From positions 49,811,001 to 49,875,000 of the forward strand of contig JBAIAC010000007.1 in the NCBI GenBank assembly GCA_037349315.1: 64,000 bases of DNA, given 5' to 3'. Of this stretch, positions 11,789 through 24,621 are shown piece by piece. The notes under the pieces were generated by a model. That model ran no database searches, had not been told where the DNA came from, and was given only the letters and a program-made list of their open reading frames with translations. This DNA is from Chelydra serpentina (Eukaryota > Chordata > Testudines > Chelydridae). The position numbers and the translations under genes were made by a program. The number at the start of each line of letters is the position of its first letter. Position 1 is the stretch's first letter.

Positions 11789-11849
11789 GACTTTCCCAAT
11801 ATAGAGCAGATCTTTTAGAAAAACATCCCATCTTGATTTTAAAATGATC

Positions 11850-12190
11850 ATTGATGGGTAATCCACCACAACCCTAGGTAAATTGTACCAGTGTCCAGTT
11901 ACCCTCATTGTTAAAAATGTGTGCCTTATTTCAAGTTTGAATTTGTCTGGCTTCAACTTCCAGTCATTGGATCTTGTTAAGCCTTTGTCTGCCAGATTGA
12001 AGAACTCATTGTCAAATTTTTGTTGCCCATGATATGTTGCCCAGATATGTACACACTGTAATCAAGTCACTCCTTAACCTTCCCTTTCTTAAGCTAAATA
12101 GATTGAACTCCTTGAGTCTTGCAAACATGCCTTATAGTGATAATCTTTTAATCATTGCTGTGGCTCTTAAGTTTATCAACATCCTATGAT
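11850..12190 (-). mobile_element. CR1 LINE 3' fragment
   Basis: The reverse strand matches the 3' part of a CR1 subfamily different from the one in the tandem array. Recognisable words on the plus strand are GTTAAAAATGTGTGCCTTAT, TTCAACTTCCAGTCATTGGA and CTTAAGCTAAATAGATTGAA. No coding frame is preserved. Confidence 0.65.
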
Positions 12191-12199
12191 TCCCATAGA

Positions 12200-14000
12200 T
12201 ACATTTTGACTTAAAAATTGAACAATTCACTCTTGGTGACCAGCAGAGTGAAATCCTATTGATGAAATTCATCCCAGTGCACACTGCCTATAAATCATTT
12301 AAACCCTACTTAGAACTCACCTTAAAGGCTTTAGGGAGGTCTTTAAGGGTGTGTGTGGGTTTCACTCTTACAACTGTAAGAGCACAATTAAACTGAACAC
12401 ACGCACCCCGAGGCATTGCAGACAGCCTTTTAATTTGTATGAGAAAATCAGTTAAGTATTTCTAGTCTCTTACTCGCTGTTTTAGAAAGAAGGTCAAATG
12501 TTAAATCCTATATAGTACGCAAGAGCTTTCCTGGGAAGAGCCTAATGTAACCAGCTATTATCCAAAGTGTGTTGTGACTCAGTTTTTGAGCTACGATTAT
12601 TATATAGACAGTGTGGCACCAGCCACCTGAAGCTGACACACTTCTGAAAGTACCAACATATGCATGCATGTGTGCACAGTCATACCAATGAGCTTTGTGA
12701 ATATATTTTGTGAATCTTCTGATCTCTTTGATTAGTCTAAACCAACCTTGTAAAAAGCTAACACAACAACTAAAAATTACTCAGCTCCAGATATTTCCCA
12801 GTGGTCACAGCATGGACATTTAGTTCCTGTTGTCAAACTCTCCACACTACTGTTTCTCATTGCCAGGTTGGTGCCACTATAAAAGTTCTGACTTATTGGT
12901 TGGCAGCAGCAGCAGTAAAACCTGCCAAAAGCCAAGTTAGAAGCAAGAACTCATGTGAAGAGTCATCATGAATCTCTTAGTAAAAGGGTAGAGCTAGATG
13001 TTGGAGCATAAGCAGAGCTGCATGATAGCAGTGTGTCTGTCCATGGTGATGACAGAAAGAAGGATTTATTTGAAAGGTTTGTTTTTGCTTCTTATATTTT
13101 TTTGTGGAACAGAAGATTTTAATTTTGAATAATTTAAGATATCATAGTCTCTGACAACAATGGATTCAGCAGAAAGATACACTAAGGGGGATGACTCCAG
13201 TGAAGAAGCCCCCTAAGGTCAATTGTTCAGAATCAGGACCATTGTGTATATTATGTTCACCCAGTTTGTGTCAACTGATTGAAAATATGGCCCAATATGG
13301 TCAAAGTGTTTGCATTCCTAATGGAAGTAGTTATACTTGCTATACTTACTGCTTTCCCTGAAATGCACACCTGGCCAGTTCAGACTGAATTATTAAAACT
13401 GCACTGAACTGGAAGTAAATTGTTTTCAATTGCAGCTTAAATAAACCTGTAAAGCTGAACTGCAAAAAAATTTGAATGCAGAAGTTAGAAATCAAAGGGA
13501 TTTTGTTTTGTGTAAGTAAGACTTATCTGATTAAGTGCAACTCCATAAACTGCTAGATCTCAATCTAGAGGGAAGCCTGAAAAAAATTGACAGCTTTGGC
13601 TTCTTGAGGAGACTATAAATGTCATTACACCATAGCAACTGAATATATTTCTCATTAAACATGTAGACATAATACTAAGCAGAACAAAACTAGAGAATGC
13701 AAGTACTGTACAGTGAGTGGTATTGCAGTTCATTTGTCAGTTTTAAAAACATGGATCTAACCAAAATATTTTGTTAATTGAGGCAGTAAATTGTTTCCCA
13801 AAATAATGTGTAGAGTACTTTGTAAAACTGAATACCAGGCAAAGAAATAGAAAGCCTTCACAAAAAATGAACAAACAAAACTGCTGATGGGATTAGGCAG
13901 AATTTTAGTTCTTTATGTGCTGGTTTAATGCTATATGAGTTTTCAGATCAAAGTAAGAGGATATTTAAAGTGAACATATATGTTGGTTTTAGAAGTAGAG
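12200..14000. other. Intergenic sequence, no feature recognised
   Basis: This is unique-looking AT-rich sequence. No convincing exon, repeat family or RNA gene was seen. Confidence 0.5.
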
Positions 14001-14001
14001 A

Positions 14002-14068
14002 GTGAAATTCTGGCCCATTGAAGTCAATGGCAAAACTTGCATTGACTTCAGTGGGGCTAGAATTATAC
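14002..14068. repeat. Imperfect palindrome, foldback repeat
   Basis: Arms 14002-14030 and 14039-14068 pair around an 8-base loop and share the core CATTGAAGTCAATGG and its complement. Related CCATTGACTTCAGTGGGA cores occur near 48622-48640, which suggests an old interspersed foldback family. There is no coding content. Confidence 0.5.
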
Positions 14069-14079
14069 CCACTCTATCT

Positions 14080-16052
14080 TTTTACAAAACAGAGAGAGAT
14101 GCATGCTAGTGATGTCAATTTATTTCACGTGCCTAGTGAAATCTCATAATGTAGCATAATTATCTGGAACCAAACCTTGGTACTGAACATCCCTGTATGC
14201 GTAAAATGTTTGATATTCTGTTTTTGAAAATGCCCATAGTTTTCAAATGGGCCAGATTTAACTCAAGATTCCTGATGCTTTTAAAATGTGTGGGGTATGC
14301 CGAATCCAGATCAGATATTACTTCTGTAGCTGCAGTCCATTTTTATTTCAACAGATTTATCAACTGTCACTACTTTCAGGTGACCACTGAACTAGATGTA
14401 TTAGTACAGTTTAAGATCATGCATGATATAAATTTTGCAAAGTTTATTACTCAGTTCTAGTTTAGGTTCTTTTCATATGCAGTAGCATGTTGTATAGTAT
14501 GTTTTACTATAGGACCCCACAGAAAACTTGCCCTAGCATTGCAAAAATATGCATTACTGTATGCCAAACCCCACTGTCAGTGTAAAAAGACAGATGAGAG
14601 AACACAGTACACAAGGCTCCCACCTGCTGCTGTCTTCTCAGAGGAACACTGAGTGGCCTGCTTTGATGTCTTTCGGTATGGATTGTAGGCACACTCCTTT
14701 CACTGAATTTTCCCATGGGTATTTTGCTTCCCTAAGAAACCTTTTGGGAGTCCCGGAGAGGTCTGTCTTCTCATCTCCCCATTGTGCAGTGAGATGGAAC
14801 AATGGGAGGAGTGGGTCTCAACCCTCTTTCAAGTGTGACTGAAACTGAATAACTGATTTTCAGAGCAACAGAAATATCAGCTATATTTGGCATCTGAATA
14901 TTTTAAGAAGATACTTGACTGCAAGGGATCCAAGTCACCATTTTCATACTGTCAGAATTGGATAGGAACTAGGAGGGCTGATCAGGGCTCCAGATGTACC
15001 TGAGTATCTCCTCTTGCAGAGGCACTTGCCTGGCCAAATCAGCACATGGCTTTTGAGTTGCCCCTGCTCAATAGGAGCAGGAGACCAACTGTTTCTCCAC
15101 TAAAACCCTGCTCTTCCTGGAAACCCTTGAAGTTGTAAAGAGAGAGTGAGAGCAAACCCTTGAGGGACCTAGTCCTGAGGTGCGGGAAAGACAGACTGCT
15201 ATCCAGGCACCCTCTTCCCTGGCTGGTTGCTCCACTTCTGTGAATTAAGGACATAGAAGCCTTATGGTCAATTTGGACCTGGTACACCTGAACACCCCAA
15301 ACTTAGATAAAGTGATGTTCCATTTTTATCCCACTCATTTCAGCATTTTCTATGGATGAAGCAACATATAAATGCTAAAGATTTTTACTTGAGTTTCACT
15401 TTAACTTGGATTTAAAGTTATTTTAAGTTTTATTTTTAACATAATTGTACCTTATCATTTTTAACTGAAATATATATACGAGCCACTAATAACATGTTTC
15501 AAGTGCATCTTCACAATGCTTCAGATGAAAACTTTGCAGTCCATAGCATGACTCCGACTGAAAGAGACAGCATGAACAATTATATGTAGTGGCATTAGAC
15601 CATTAAATCATCTTGCCAATTAGACTCTCAGCTGCTTATGCGGAGAAGCAATAAATAGAAGTTAATGTGAACAGGCTGAAAAATCCATTGTCAAAATCAG
15701 CTCATTCTATGTGATCTGTATTCCCATCCTTTGATGTATAATCAATAGGTCCAGAGTTGCTGAATTGGTTACGTTCACATGCAAAACTGTAGACCCTAAT
15801 CTCTGAAAATGGAAGTGTGAGCTTTGCTTTTATTAACACTTCACCATTAATGCTACTTTGGACAGACATTGATAAGGAGTGGTGGGGGAGAACTACTGAT
15901 GCATAGAATGTTTTCTGCAATACCTTAACAATAGGTTTTTCTCTAGGGGTCAAAGAGACAGAAATAAAGAAAAGGAATTGCTTGCTGTGGAACTGGAGAA
16001 GCGTCGCAGTTGGTTCTGGCAGTGAGGGGGTTGACTGACAGTCTGCAGTGCA
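14080..16052. other. 5' flank of RYR3
   Basis: No gene or repeat is recognised in most of this stretch. A pyrimidine-rich tract ending in TTTTTCTCTAG near 15938-15948 looks like a splice acceptor about 240 bp before the RYR3 start codon, so an upstream noncoding exon is possible. No TATA box can be tied to a start site, and the region is not a strong CpG island. Confidence 0.4.
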
Positions 16053-16190
16053 GTGGAGTTAGCTGGGCTCCCTATATGGCTGTGGATTAGCTATATGCTA
16101 ATACTGATAGGAGAAGAGGAGCTGTACCGAACACAGCAAGCTGCCAGTGGAGGCAATCAGAGTCTTAGCAGAGCTGACTCCTCAAGAGCC

Positions 16191-16241
16191 ATGGCTGAAG
16201 GGGGTGAAGGAGGGGAAGATGAAATACAGTTCCTGCGAACT
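16191..16241 (+). CDS. RYR3: Ryanodine receptor 3, first coding exon (partial gene)
   Basis: The exon encodes MAEGGEGGEDEIQFLRT and is followed at once by the consensus donor GTAAGT (16242-16247), phase 0. Ryanodine receptors are huge tetrameric calcium-release channels of the endoplasmic or sarcoplasmic reticulum, and their first coding exon encodes just this short N-terminal peptide. The AEGGEGGEDEI form, with Glu at residue 3 and an extra Gly, fits RYR3 rather than RYR2 (shorter, Asp at residue 3) or RYR1. The start is supported by a strong context, GCCATGG. The frame stays open upstream to an in-frame ATG at 16095, but that ATG has a poor context. A continuous frame past the donor is intronic read-through. 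No other RYR3 exon was found downstream. Confidence 0.93.
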
Positions 16242-16370
16242 GTAAGTATCGGCTTTTCTGGGGCACGCAGCAGATTGTTTTATTGTGTCGTGTGTCTGTT
16301 CCTGCTATATTGCATTAAAAATGAAATGTTATTTCTGTGCTGGCTTTGCAAAGTGGGAGGCTTGATTTAG

Positions 16371-18629
16371 TCAGTAAAATATAATGCTAGAATATGAGCT
16401 GTAATAGCATTGGGCAACCTCAGTGGTTCTTCCTTAAATCTGCTCAATAGCTTGCCTGGTACCAGTTTGGTATAGGGAGACCTATTTCCGTTGTAATCCG
16501 TCTGTGTTTGAAGCGTCCCCATCAACTTTGTACTTGGGTTTCTAAATGCTGCATGCCAAATATCTGACCTCTGAAACTTCTGTATAGGTTAGATTTCACT
16601 GACATTAACAGAAGCTTTGCAGATGGGAGAGCCCTGAAATAATGAATAAACCAGGCAAGAATGTCCCCTGGTAACCCTCTTCTAACACAAACATAGGCAG
16701 CAACACACTTTTGCGAGGGGAGACACCAACAGATGTGGGGGTGGCAGCTCCAGAACTATCCTGGGGTATTTTCTCAATTTAAAGGAGGTTTATTTTAAAA
16801 GGAAGGTGGATTTCTTTGGCTAGGAGGTGTTAATTAGTGAAATAGCCTGCACCCAATGTAATTTTCTATAAACTGCCCTCACACCATTCTTCCTTAAGGC
16901 TTTATACAAACCTAGTGACAACCAATTTGGGCTTTTAAGCAAGCACTGTTCACACATTAAGTTTGCTAATGGGGTGGGGGGAGAGTCCTTTTTCTTAACT
17001 CCTTTTTTCACCCAATACCGATACCGTAGTATGTGTTAAAGTATAAATGACAGGAGGAAAATCCTGTTGGTTCAAGTGTGTTCCCTCCTCCCACACCCTT
17101 ATCACTCTTCATTCATTGCTGAAAATGTTTCAAGAACAGAGAATCCCCAGCATCGGTGATACAACTTTAAAAAGCTAAGATTCCAGACTAGACATGCTCA
17201 CCACCCAAAATAGATGGTTGCCACACATCACTTCTGGGAGGGTGGTGGCGGCTGCCGCTGCTTATGTAAACTGTTAGGTGTGATGAAGTGTCATTGGCAC
17301 TTCATTGCATGAGAAGTTAATGAAAAAACAGATAATCTCCTTGAAGAATAGTCTCCCCCACAACTGTCCTCACACTCCACTGCCATTTGAAAGAGTGCCT
17401 CTTTCCCAAGACCTGCCCGATGGATACCTCAGCCTTGGGGAGAAGGTGCTCTCTTCTGACAACAAATCTCTGAGTGTCCTTCGTCTTTTCACTTTCTAAG
17501 ATGTTTCCTTCACAGAACACCCTTCCTCAATAACAACATGAAGAGCTTTGCCCCTGTGCAGTTGGGCTGTCTGCCATGTGAGATGGCAGTGACTGCTGCT
17601 GTGACCCTTTCTCGCTGTTCTGGGGGACTCTGTTGTGATCCTTTCCGGCTGAGACAGAATGAAGTGCTAAGCACATGGGGGTTAGGGGGAGGCTGTAGAG
17701 GAGTGTTTCTTCTCCTTGGTGCTAGAGAACATTATATGGGAAGAAAGCTGCTCCTCTTCATTTTTCAGGACTGTGATTACTCCTTTTGCAGTCCCAGGTT
17801 CTCCTTGCAGGGCACAAATGCAGCAGCTGCTGCTGTCTCCTCTCCACATAACTGGCTTCCCATTCGAGGAAGTGGGACTTGCTGTTAGACCCTTTCCAGC
17901 CCTCGCCTACTGACAGGGAATTATACCATTTTATTAGGTAATCTGGTACCAGTGATGAGGGCCATAAAAACGTATGTTATTTACACCTTCTGTTGCCTGA
18001 ACATTATACTCGTGCATGTACATAGCATAGCAATTCTTTTTAAACTATTCATTGCACTTTTTTTTCCTCTGTGGAATTGGATGGCCTATCGGAATCTTTC
18101 CCAGACCAAAACTCTTTCATCCAGGATTGGAATCACCTATTGAATGTTCCACAGACTTTCTTCAGAATAGAATCTTCTACTGAACATATCCATCTTACTC
18201 AGAAAATGGGCTATCATTTTTTTGGACCTATGGTATTTTTTTTTCCTTTTTCCTGAGTGTGTAGGAGCCCAGTGCACTGGGGCCACTGTGCACTAGAAGT
18301 GTCTCCTTTAGGATGACATATAAAACAGAAGATCAGATCATGTGTGAGCCTTAAATATCGTATGGCATTTAAAGAGCAGCTGTTTTAACTCTGTTGGTCT
18401 AGCAAAATTCCATTTTGCTTTCGTAAAGCAGAATCCCCCATGTTTTCATTTGATATGGTATTCTTCACTTCCAGACAATCTATTCTGTAGTTTAGCTGTG
18501 TATCGTTTTAAGACTACAACCTTCCCACACAGAAGTGGCTGTATTTCAATAATGGGTGAAGTGATATCTGTATTCATTTCTAAAATTTGTACACCTTTTT
18601 TCATAAACAACCCAACCCTCACTAGAACA
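16371..18629. other. Intron sequence, no feature recognised
   Basis: Only short, low-quality frames are present (for example 17538-17888), with no homology I recognise. No repeat family was identified. Confidence 0.5.
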
Positions 18630-18785
18630 TGGGGTTTGGGATCCATGCACGTTAACGCGGGGACCGCGTTATAGCAGAGGGGTGCGTTACCATGGATTCC
18701 AGTTAAAATAATTTATTTTGGGATCCATGGTCGCGACCGTGCTATTTCCAAATTCACGCTGTGTAGACGCACGTTCTTGTGGGGG
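18630..18785. repeat. CpG-rich unclassified block
   Basis: In an AT-rich, CpG-poor neighbourhood this stretch has about a dozen CpGs and repeats the words GGGATCCATG (18640 and 18721) and GCGTTA/GCGTTATAG. This looks like a decayed DNA element with repeated internal motifs. I cannot name the family. A (TA)n run and a short L2/MIR-like piece (CCTGCCCCAAAGAGCTTGCA) follow. Confidence 0.4.
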
Positions 18786-18919
18786 GTCTTCTGTGTATAT
18801 ATATATATTGTTCCTGCCCCAAAGAGCTTGCAGTCTCTTTGTTCTATGTGTATGTGTTCAGTGCCTAGCTGATTAGGGCCTTTAAGCGCTACATGATATG
18901 AATAACAGAAATAAATAAT

Positions 18920-21900
18920 TAGACTTACTAATTTAACAGTAACTCTTCATTCCTCCCCCCGCCCCCCATTATCTAAACATTTTGAAGATGGACTATACAT
19001 TCAGGATGAAGATGTATTTTCCTCTTGGTCTGTACAGTTACAGAGTTGCTACAACCTTCATCTTTTGAGCTTTATTTAGTGTTGCCTTTGATAATATTTG
19101 GGAATTGCTTCCTTAAATTAGTCTTCAGCTAATGACATCTACCCCAGCCTTTATTCTGGACACTCAGTAATTTTGTGTGTATGTGACATGTATATGAAGA
19201 GAGCAAGCAAAAAAAAATCTGATAAGTAACAAGTGTATTTCACAATCTACCACTGTCCTCCAAAGCCTTTTTCCCCATACCGTTTTGTTTGTAACATACC
19301 ACAAGAAGGGGCAACAGATTATAACCCCACTCGTGTGTGTAAAGCACCATGCACTTCTGTGAAACTGTGTATAAATAATGTGAAACAGCATAATTTATCA
19401 TTATTATGTGTTGAAAGGGTTGAAAAGAACTCACTGTTGGCCAGTGTGGGTTGGTGAGTGAGAGAGACTGTCAATCAAGTCTATCCTCAGCACTGATTTT
19501 ACTGCTGTGATTGAGATTTCCAGTGACTCTTATCCATTCTATTTTTTTTCTAAACTTCTTTCTCACTCTTCTTGTTCCCAAACCAACCAAATATGAGGTA
19601 ATATGTTGAATCAGACAGCATTTATGTTGCTCCACTGAAAATACTCGCATAATAATTTTGTAACTGGACTGATGAGAGAAACAAAATGCAAGTAGTTATA
19701 CTCACATTTAGTGAGTATAGGCCACACTAATTTTCCAGGTCACAGTCAATGGTGTTGTGGGGTAAGATTGATAAGTGAGTGTATGGTACATTAATGTACA
19801 ATACATTGGCATTTTGCTGGACCTCATCCCACTAGAAATAATTTCCATTCCCCATCCAAATGAATCACAGGTGGTGATTCTTGTTTCCCAAGTGTAGTGA
19901 CTTTGCCTTGCTTTCCATGAATCCTTTCAGTGTGTGTGTGTATATGCATACACATCTTTTTCCCTCAGACTTATTATAAATTCTAGCTATGGACAGAGAA
20001 CAATGACTCTAACAATATTTTTTTAATTGTGTATTCTGCTCCTGACTTCAGGTTGCTGTTGTCCTCCAACTCAAAAATACACCAGAATACAACCATTACA
20101 TAAGAACGTATGAGTAGGAGAACTAAATTGCTCCATCTAATGTACTGTGAGTGTGGCAGTCTTCTATTTGTAAAAAGAAGGTATGGGAGGATAATTTTTT
20201 TTAAAGGGTTTCACTCCGCGACCTAGGCCAGAACACTTGGGGCTGATGTTTCAGAAGTTTACTCAGGTACATGTTGTACACATTTGCATAGCCAGTTGCA
20301 CATAGTTGAAATAATTGTGCACAATAGTGATCTTTCATGTATCTCACTAATTGTTTGGCTGTACAATTACAGCTCACAGTCCAGCTCATTGCACATTTAC
20401 CCACCTAAACTCTTGAATATCAAATTCTAGATTACCACTGTCTGGGTGTGGAAAGGGAGATGGGCATGAGTCTCCAAATTAGTTGTAAGAAATTAATATC
20501 TAGAATCAATGTACTGTACTTTAGACCTTCTCTAACTCTTCGTATTAGCCAGGGTTTATTATTAGAAAAAATAACCATAGCTTTAAAGAGTATACTATAG
20601 CATTACAGTTTGCTCCTGATTAATGTTGTGTAAAGACAGTTCTTTCTGGATAAGCCTAGCAGATGTAGTCTTATCAGATCTGCGTCCCTGATGATACTGC
20701 AGTGTAAGTATGAAACATTAAAACAATTCATCTGCCACAGAGCAGCTTAATATCTCATATTCCATACTAATTATTATGTTCACTCCTGCGTGCTGGTCTC
20801 CATTTTCAAGTATTGAACAGAGATATGAGAGGCTTGATTCACCATATGACAGAGTGGTTGCTCATACTTTGATAACCAGTTTGATATCTCTGAGCAGGGA
20901 TGTAACCAGGAATTTCAGAAGTGCTTGACTATTAGGGAGAGGTCTTTGACAACAGTCAGTCTCATAACTGAAGATTTCAGCAAGCTGCACCCGGAAGTTA
21001 CAGACATAGGGCTGTGAGGAAGCACATCACAGGTGGGGCAAGCCTGAGAGAAAGAAGATAAAGGGGGCTTTTGTTTCTGCTACCCAGATTATGGGATGCT
21101 GCAGGAGCTGAAACAGCTCCTGGTGTAAGTTAGAGCAGCCTCTCTGGTTACTAACGGCATTCCCAAAGCTACATATGGTCTATGCAGTAGACCAGTATCA
21201 CCATAGCATCCAGTACTATGAGAGTGCCCCCACCAACTCTCAGCATCCACCCCAACAAAACCCCTATGCCAGGCATTTTGAGTGTGAGGAGGGGTGTAGG
21301 ACCAAATTAAGTGGAATCCTCCCGCAGTTCCTTTAGCTCCTGTATAGCCCTTTTATGCTGGTAGAGAAAGAGATAGAATTGGCTCCCCCATATTGTCTCT
21401 GAATTAACATGAGCATTATGTCTCTTGCCACCCAAATGTACTGTTTTGCATCAAACTAACCAATCACAAGTGGATAGTTTAGTTTGAGAAGAAACCTAGG
21501 GAAAAATAAGTTAACTCAAAAATGTGAGACAAAATTGCCTTAAGAACTGGTATGCATTAAGGACAAAATTTTGCATGTAGTATTTTTCCATCTCTCCTCC
21601 ACTTTGCACTCCTAAATTTCCCCTTCCTTTTCCTGTTCCTTGTACAGTTTTTAACAAGTGTACAAATTACACTTTTCCTCTCTCTCTCTCTAAAAATATC
21701 AGAATATAAAGTCCAACTCTCTTGTCTTCCATTAACTGTTAGACTTTATTTCTGGTGTTTTCTAACTTTAAAGATACTCTATCAGTATATACTACTGTAC
21801 CTCCACCCAGCTACTTTCTAGTCTTCTTTCCCCTCCCTTTGGTTTCTACCACAGAAACAACACCCAATTATATCTGTTTCTTTGTACCAAGCTACTCGAC

Positions 21901-22200
21901 CTCCCCTGCATCCCTCCCTCCAAATAGTATTGCCCCAGCTGCTCCTATTTCTGCCTACCGATTGAGCTACCTCTCCAGGTCCCTTAACGTATTCCTCACA
22001 CAAAATCCTACGCATAGAATCTTCTAATCTGGTCATCAAAAGGAAGTTTTCAACTGCATCAGCTGTGCTGGTCAGCAGCCACTGATATGGGGAAATGTCC
22101 TTGCAACTGGACTACATCCTTTTATGGGCAGGAGGATGGTTATGACATATGACATATGACCAGTGCTGATAGTGCACAGCATGTACCCTAGTACAGTGTC
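18920..22200. other. Intron sequence, no feature recognised
   Basis: Mostly unique sequence with no supported exon. The minus-strand frame at 20201-20404 and the short frames near 21755-22039 show no family motifs. Confidence 0.5.
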
Positions 22201-22204
22201 AATG

Positions 22205-22920
22205 ATGTTTTTGATGGAATCTGAGGTGACAAGGTAGGAATTTTTTGTAATATTTTTATGAATCCTGTATGTGCCTCAGTTTCCTCTATGTGGTGCATTG
22301 TTCACTAGAGGGGTGGGAAAGGACTGGTTGCTCTCAGGGCATGCTGAGAGACATAGGTGTGGGTGTTGCCTAGCTGTCAGGACCTTAGTCTCTATATCAG
22401 TGGAGCATCTGAGAAGACAATAGCAAATTCAATTGCCAGGAAATTGACACCTAGCAACCAACGACCCAGAGGGATATGGACTTCCCTGCTTCTCCTTAGA
22501 AGCTGAAAAGCAACCACCAGCTCAAGATACAAGGACTGGAGAGAGATGAGGTGGGCAATAAGAGCTGGCTACGGCAAGGAGTTGGGGATCTCCCCTGAAG
22601 TCTGACAAAGGAGGTCAGACTGAGACAACCCTTGAACCAAGGGGTTCACTACATCTTGGCTGGGCTTGGGGCTAACCTGAATGGACTATACTTTAACCTT
22701 CAGTTCCGTATACTGTCCTAAGGACTTCCTAAGCTGTGTTCCAGTTAACAAATAAACCCTAGAGTTTTGTGAGTGTGTCACTGGAAAGGCTTGGTGAGGT
22801 GCATTAATCCCTGAAGAGTGTACAAGTCTCCATCAGGAGTCTGTCTCAGTTGGACTTACCCTGGAGGAAGAGTGAGACCCTCGGGGGGCCTGGCACATTG
22901 CAGGGCTTCCTCTTAGACAT
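22205..22920 (+). repeat. Possible LTR-like interspersed repeat
   Basis: The block resembles a long interspersed sequence of the solo-LTR kind. It is more GC-rich than its surroundings, has no frame, and carries an AATAAA at 22751-22756 followed by GT-rich sequence. I could not define TG/CA ends or a target duplication, so both class and edges are uncertain. Confidence 0.3.
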
Positions 22921-23524
22921 TATTTCAAAGCTGGGGCCCTAGCATCAATCCTGTGGAACTGTGACATCCAGTCAGCTCTTCTGCTATTAGTTAAAATTCT
23001 TTTCAAGGCATTGGAAACTTGAGTATCATCCCTCTCAAACTGTGAAAAGCCCCCCATTTCTAGCCTTGGAGAACCCTGAAATATCAGTCTTCAGAGCTGT
23101 TAAATTTTTACATATAGAAAATACCCACTGCTCCAGGGTTGAATTGTGTCAATTCAGACAGCAGTAATCTTGGGTTTCAGGCCGGTTTAATTATTTGAGG
23201 AAATTCCACAATGGGGTTGGGGGGGAAAAAAGGAGGAAACCTTTTGGTTTGATGTGATTTAATAAGAGGGCAGTAGTTTGAAGCTGGCTAATGGTTTGGA
23301 AATAGAACCGGGCAATATTTTTTTGAAACATTTGAAATGTTTGTTTGGCTCAAACAATTTTTTCTTTCATTTCAGCAAGAAGTAAAAAATCAGTTCACTT
23401 CAAAACTAATTGGATTTTTCAGTTTGGCCTATGAACCAAAAAAAATCAATTATTTGTTCAGCTGTATTTGAAATGTTATAATTCATCTTGAGGAAAGATA
23501 GATTAGTGGGCAGAAGCCAAGGGA
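22921..23524. other. Intron sequence, no feature recognised
   Basis: A stretch near 23320-23460 is rich in A and T runs with GAAACATTTGAAATG-like words and may be an old repeat. Nothing else was seen. Confidence 0.4.
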
Positions 23525-23670
23525 GGCAGTCTTACTTAGACTGTAAACTCTTTGGGTCCAGTCTGTCTTTCTGCTGTGTATTTGTACAGCACCTAGCACA
23601 ATGAGACCCTGGTCCACGACTCGGGCTCCCAGGCACTATGGTACTACAAACAACAAAAATAAAAGAAGCA
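23525..23670 (+). mobile_element. L2-type LINE or MIR 3' tail
   Basis: The plus strand reads AGACTGTAAACTCTTTGGG, then GTACAGCACCTAGCACAATG, CTCCCAGGCACTATGGTACT and an A-rich end. The same tail ends the L2-type remnants at 50465-50980 and 56765-57545, so it is a truncated copy of that family or of a SINE sharing its tail. Confidence 0.65.
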
Positions 23671-23679
23671 TACTAAAGT

Positions 23680-24613
23680 CAAACCATAGTCATAGAATAT
23701 AACATGGATCTCACCTCTACATGTGTGGTATATGTGCATGCAAATAGGGTTGCTGTTGTCCACTCTTAAACAAATACTATAAATACAAGAAATCATGACT
23801 AAAGGTTCTTTCAGAGTTTAGAAGTCACTTTCTCTACATACATATTTCAATTAATACTCACACATAAGAACGAATAAGAAATGAAATTCACTATTCAACC
23901 TTAACTTGATCATTTAACATTACTGTTTCTCATCGTATTGTACTTTAGGTAATGATTGGGAACTACCCACAAGAGCTTTATTTCCTCCCCTTCTCTCTCC
24001 CCGCACTCCCGGAAATTATTCAGTTTTAAGACAGGTGTTCTGTTGACTCTAGGGTCAAAAAGGAAAATCCTCCCACTCACCCACACAACAGTGTACTGTC
24101 AATGTATTATTTCAATGTCCCACCTTCTACTGAGGCATCAGGTATGGTTCATGGGCAGACAATCTGATATTGGAGTTGATAGACTGACGATCTGATCTGG
24201 AATAGTAAATCTTGCACAGCACCTAATTGTAGAATAATTGGTTTCCAAGGACCCTAGGAATCATTGTATTAAAGAATAAACATAGATGCCATTTAACAGA
24301 ACTTCAAGTAGGTAGTTAAAACATATCCTATTTCATAGATAAGTTGCTTAATGTTTAGCAAAGTTGTAAGGACTCATCCTAAACCTAACTTAATTAAACA
24401 CTCACTTAGATATTATACTATACCAATAGCAAGGAAAAGTAAAAATAGAAATGTATGAACTTATTACTCAATTTAATAATTTATCAAGAAAATGAAACGT
24501 CACCAATTTTCAAATTGTACTGAGTTGTTTTGGGGTTTTTTTGCATTTTGAAAACAAAAAAAATAATAAAAAATCAACATATCTATTTAATTTGGGAAAG
24601 AATTACTTTCAAA
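23680..24613. other. Intron sequence, no feature recognised
   Basis: AT-rich unique sequence; no exon or repeat was identified. Confidence 0.5.
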
Positions 24614-24621
24614 TTAATTAC

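Noticed and set aside
16071..16079. CCTATATGG as an SRF (CArG) site near RYR3
   Set aside because: It has only five A/T bases between CC and GG; six are required.
16053..16370. 105-codon frame read as a single-exon gene
   Set aside because: The frame merely passes through RYR3 exon 1; it crosses a perfect splice donor and its downstream part is intron.
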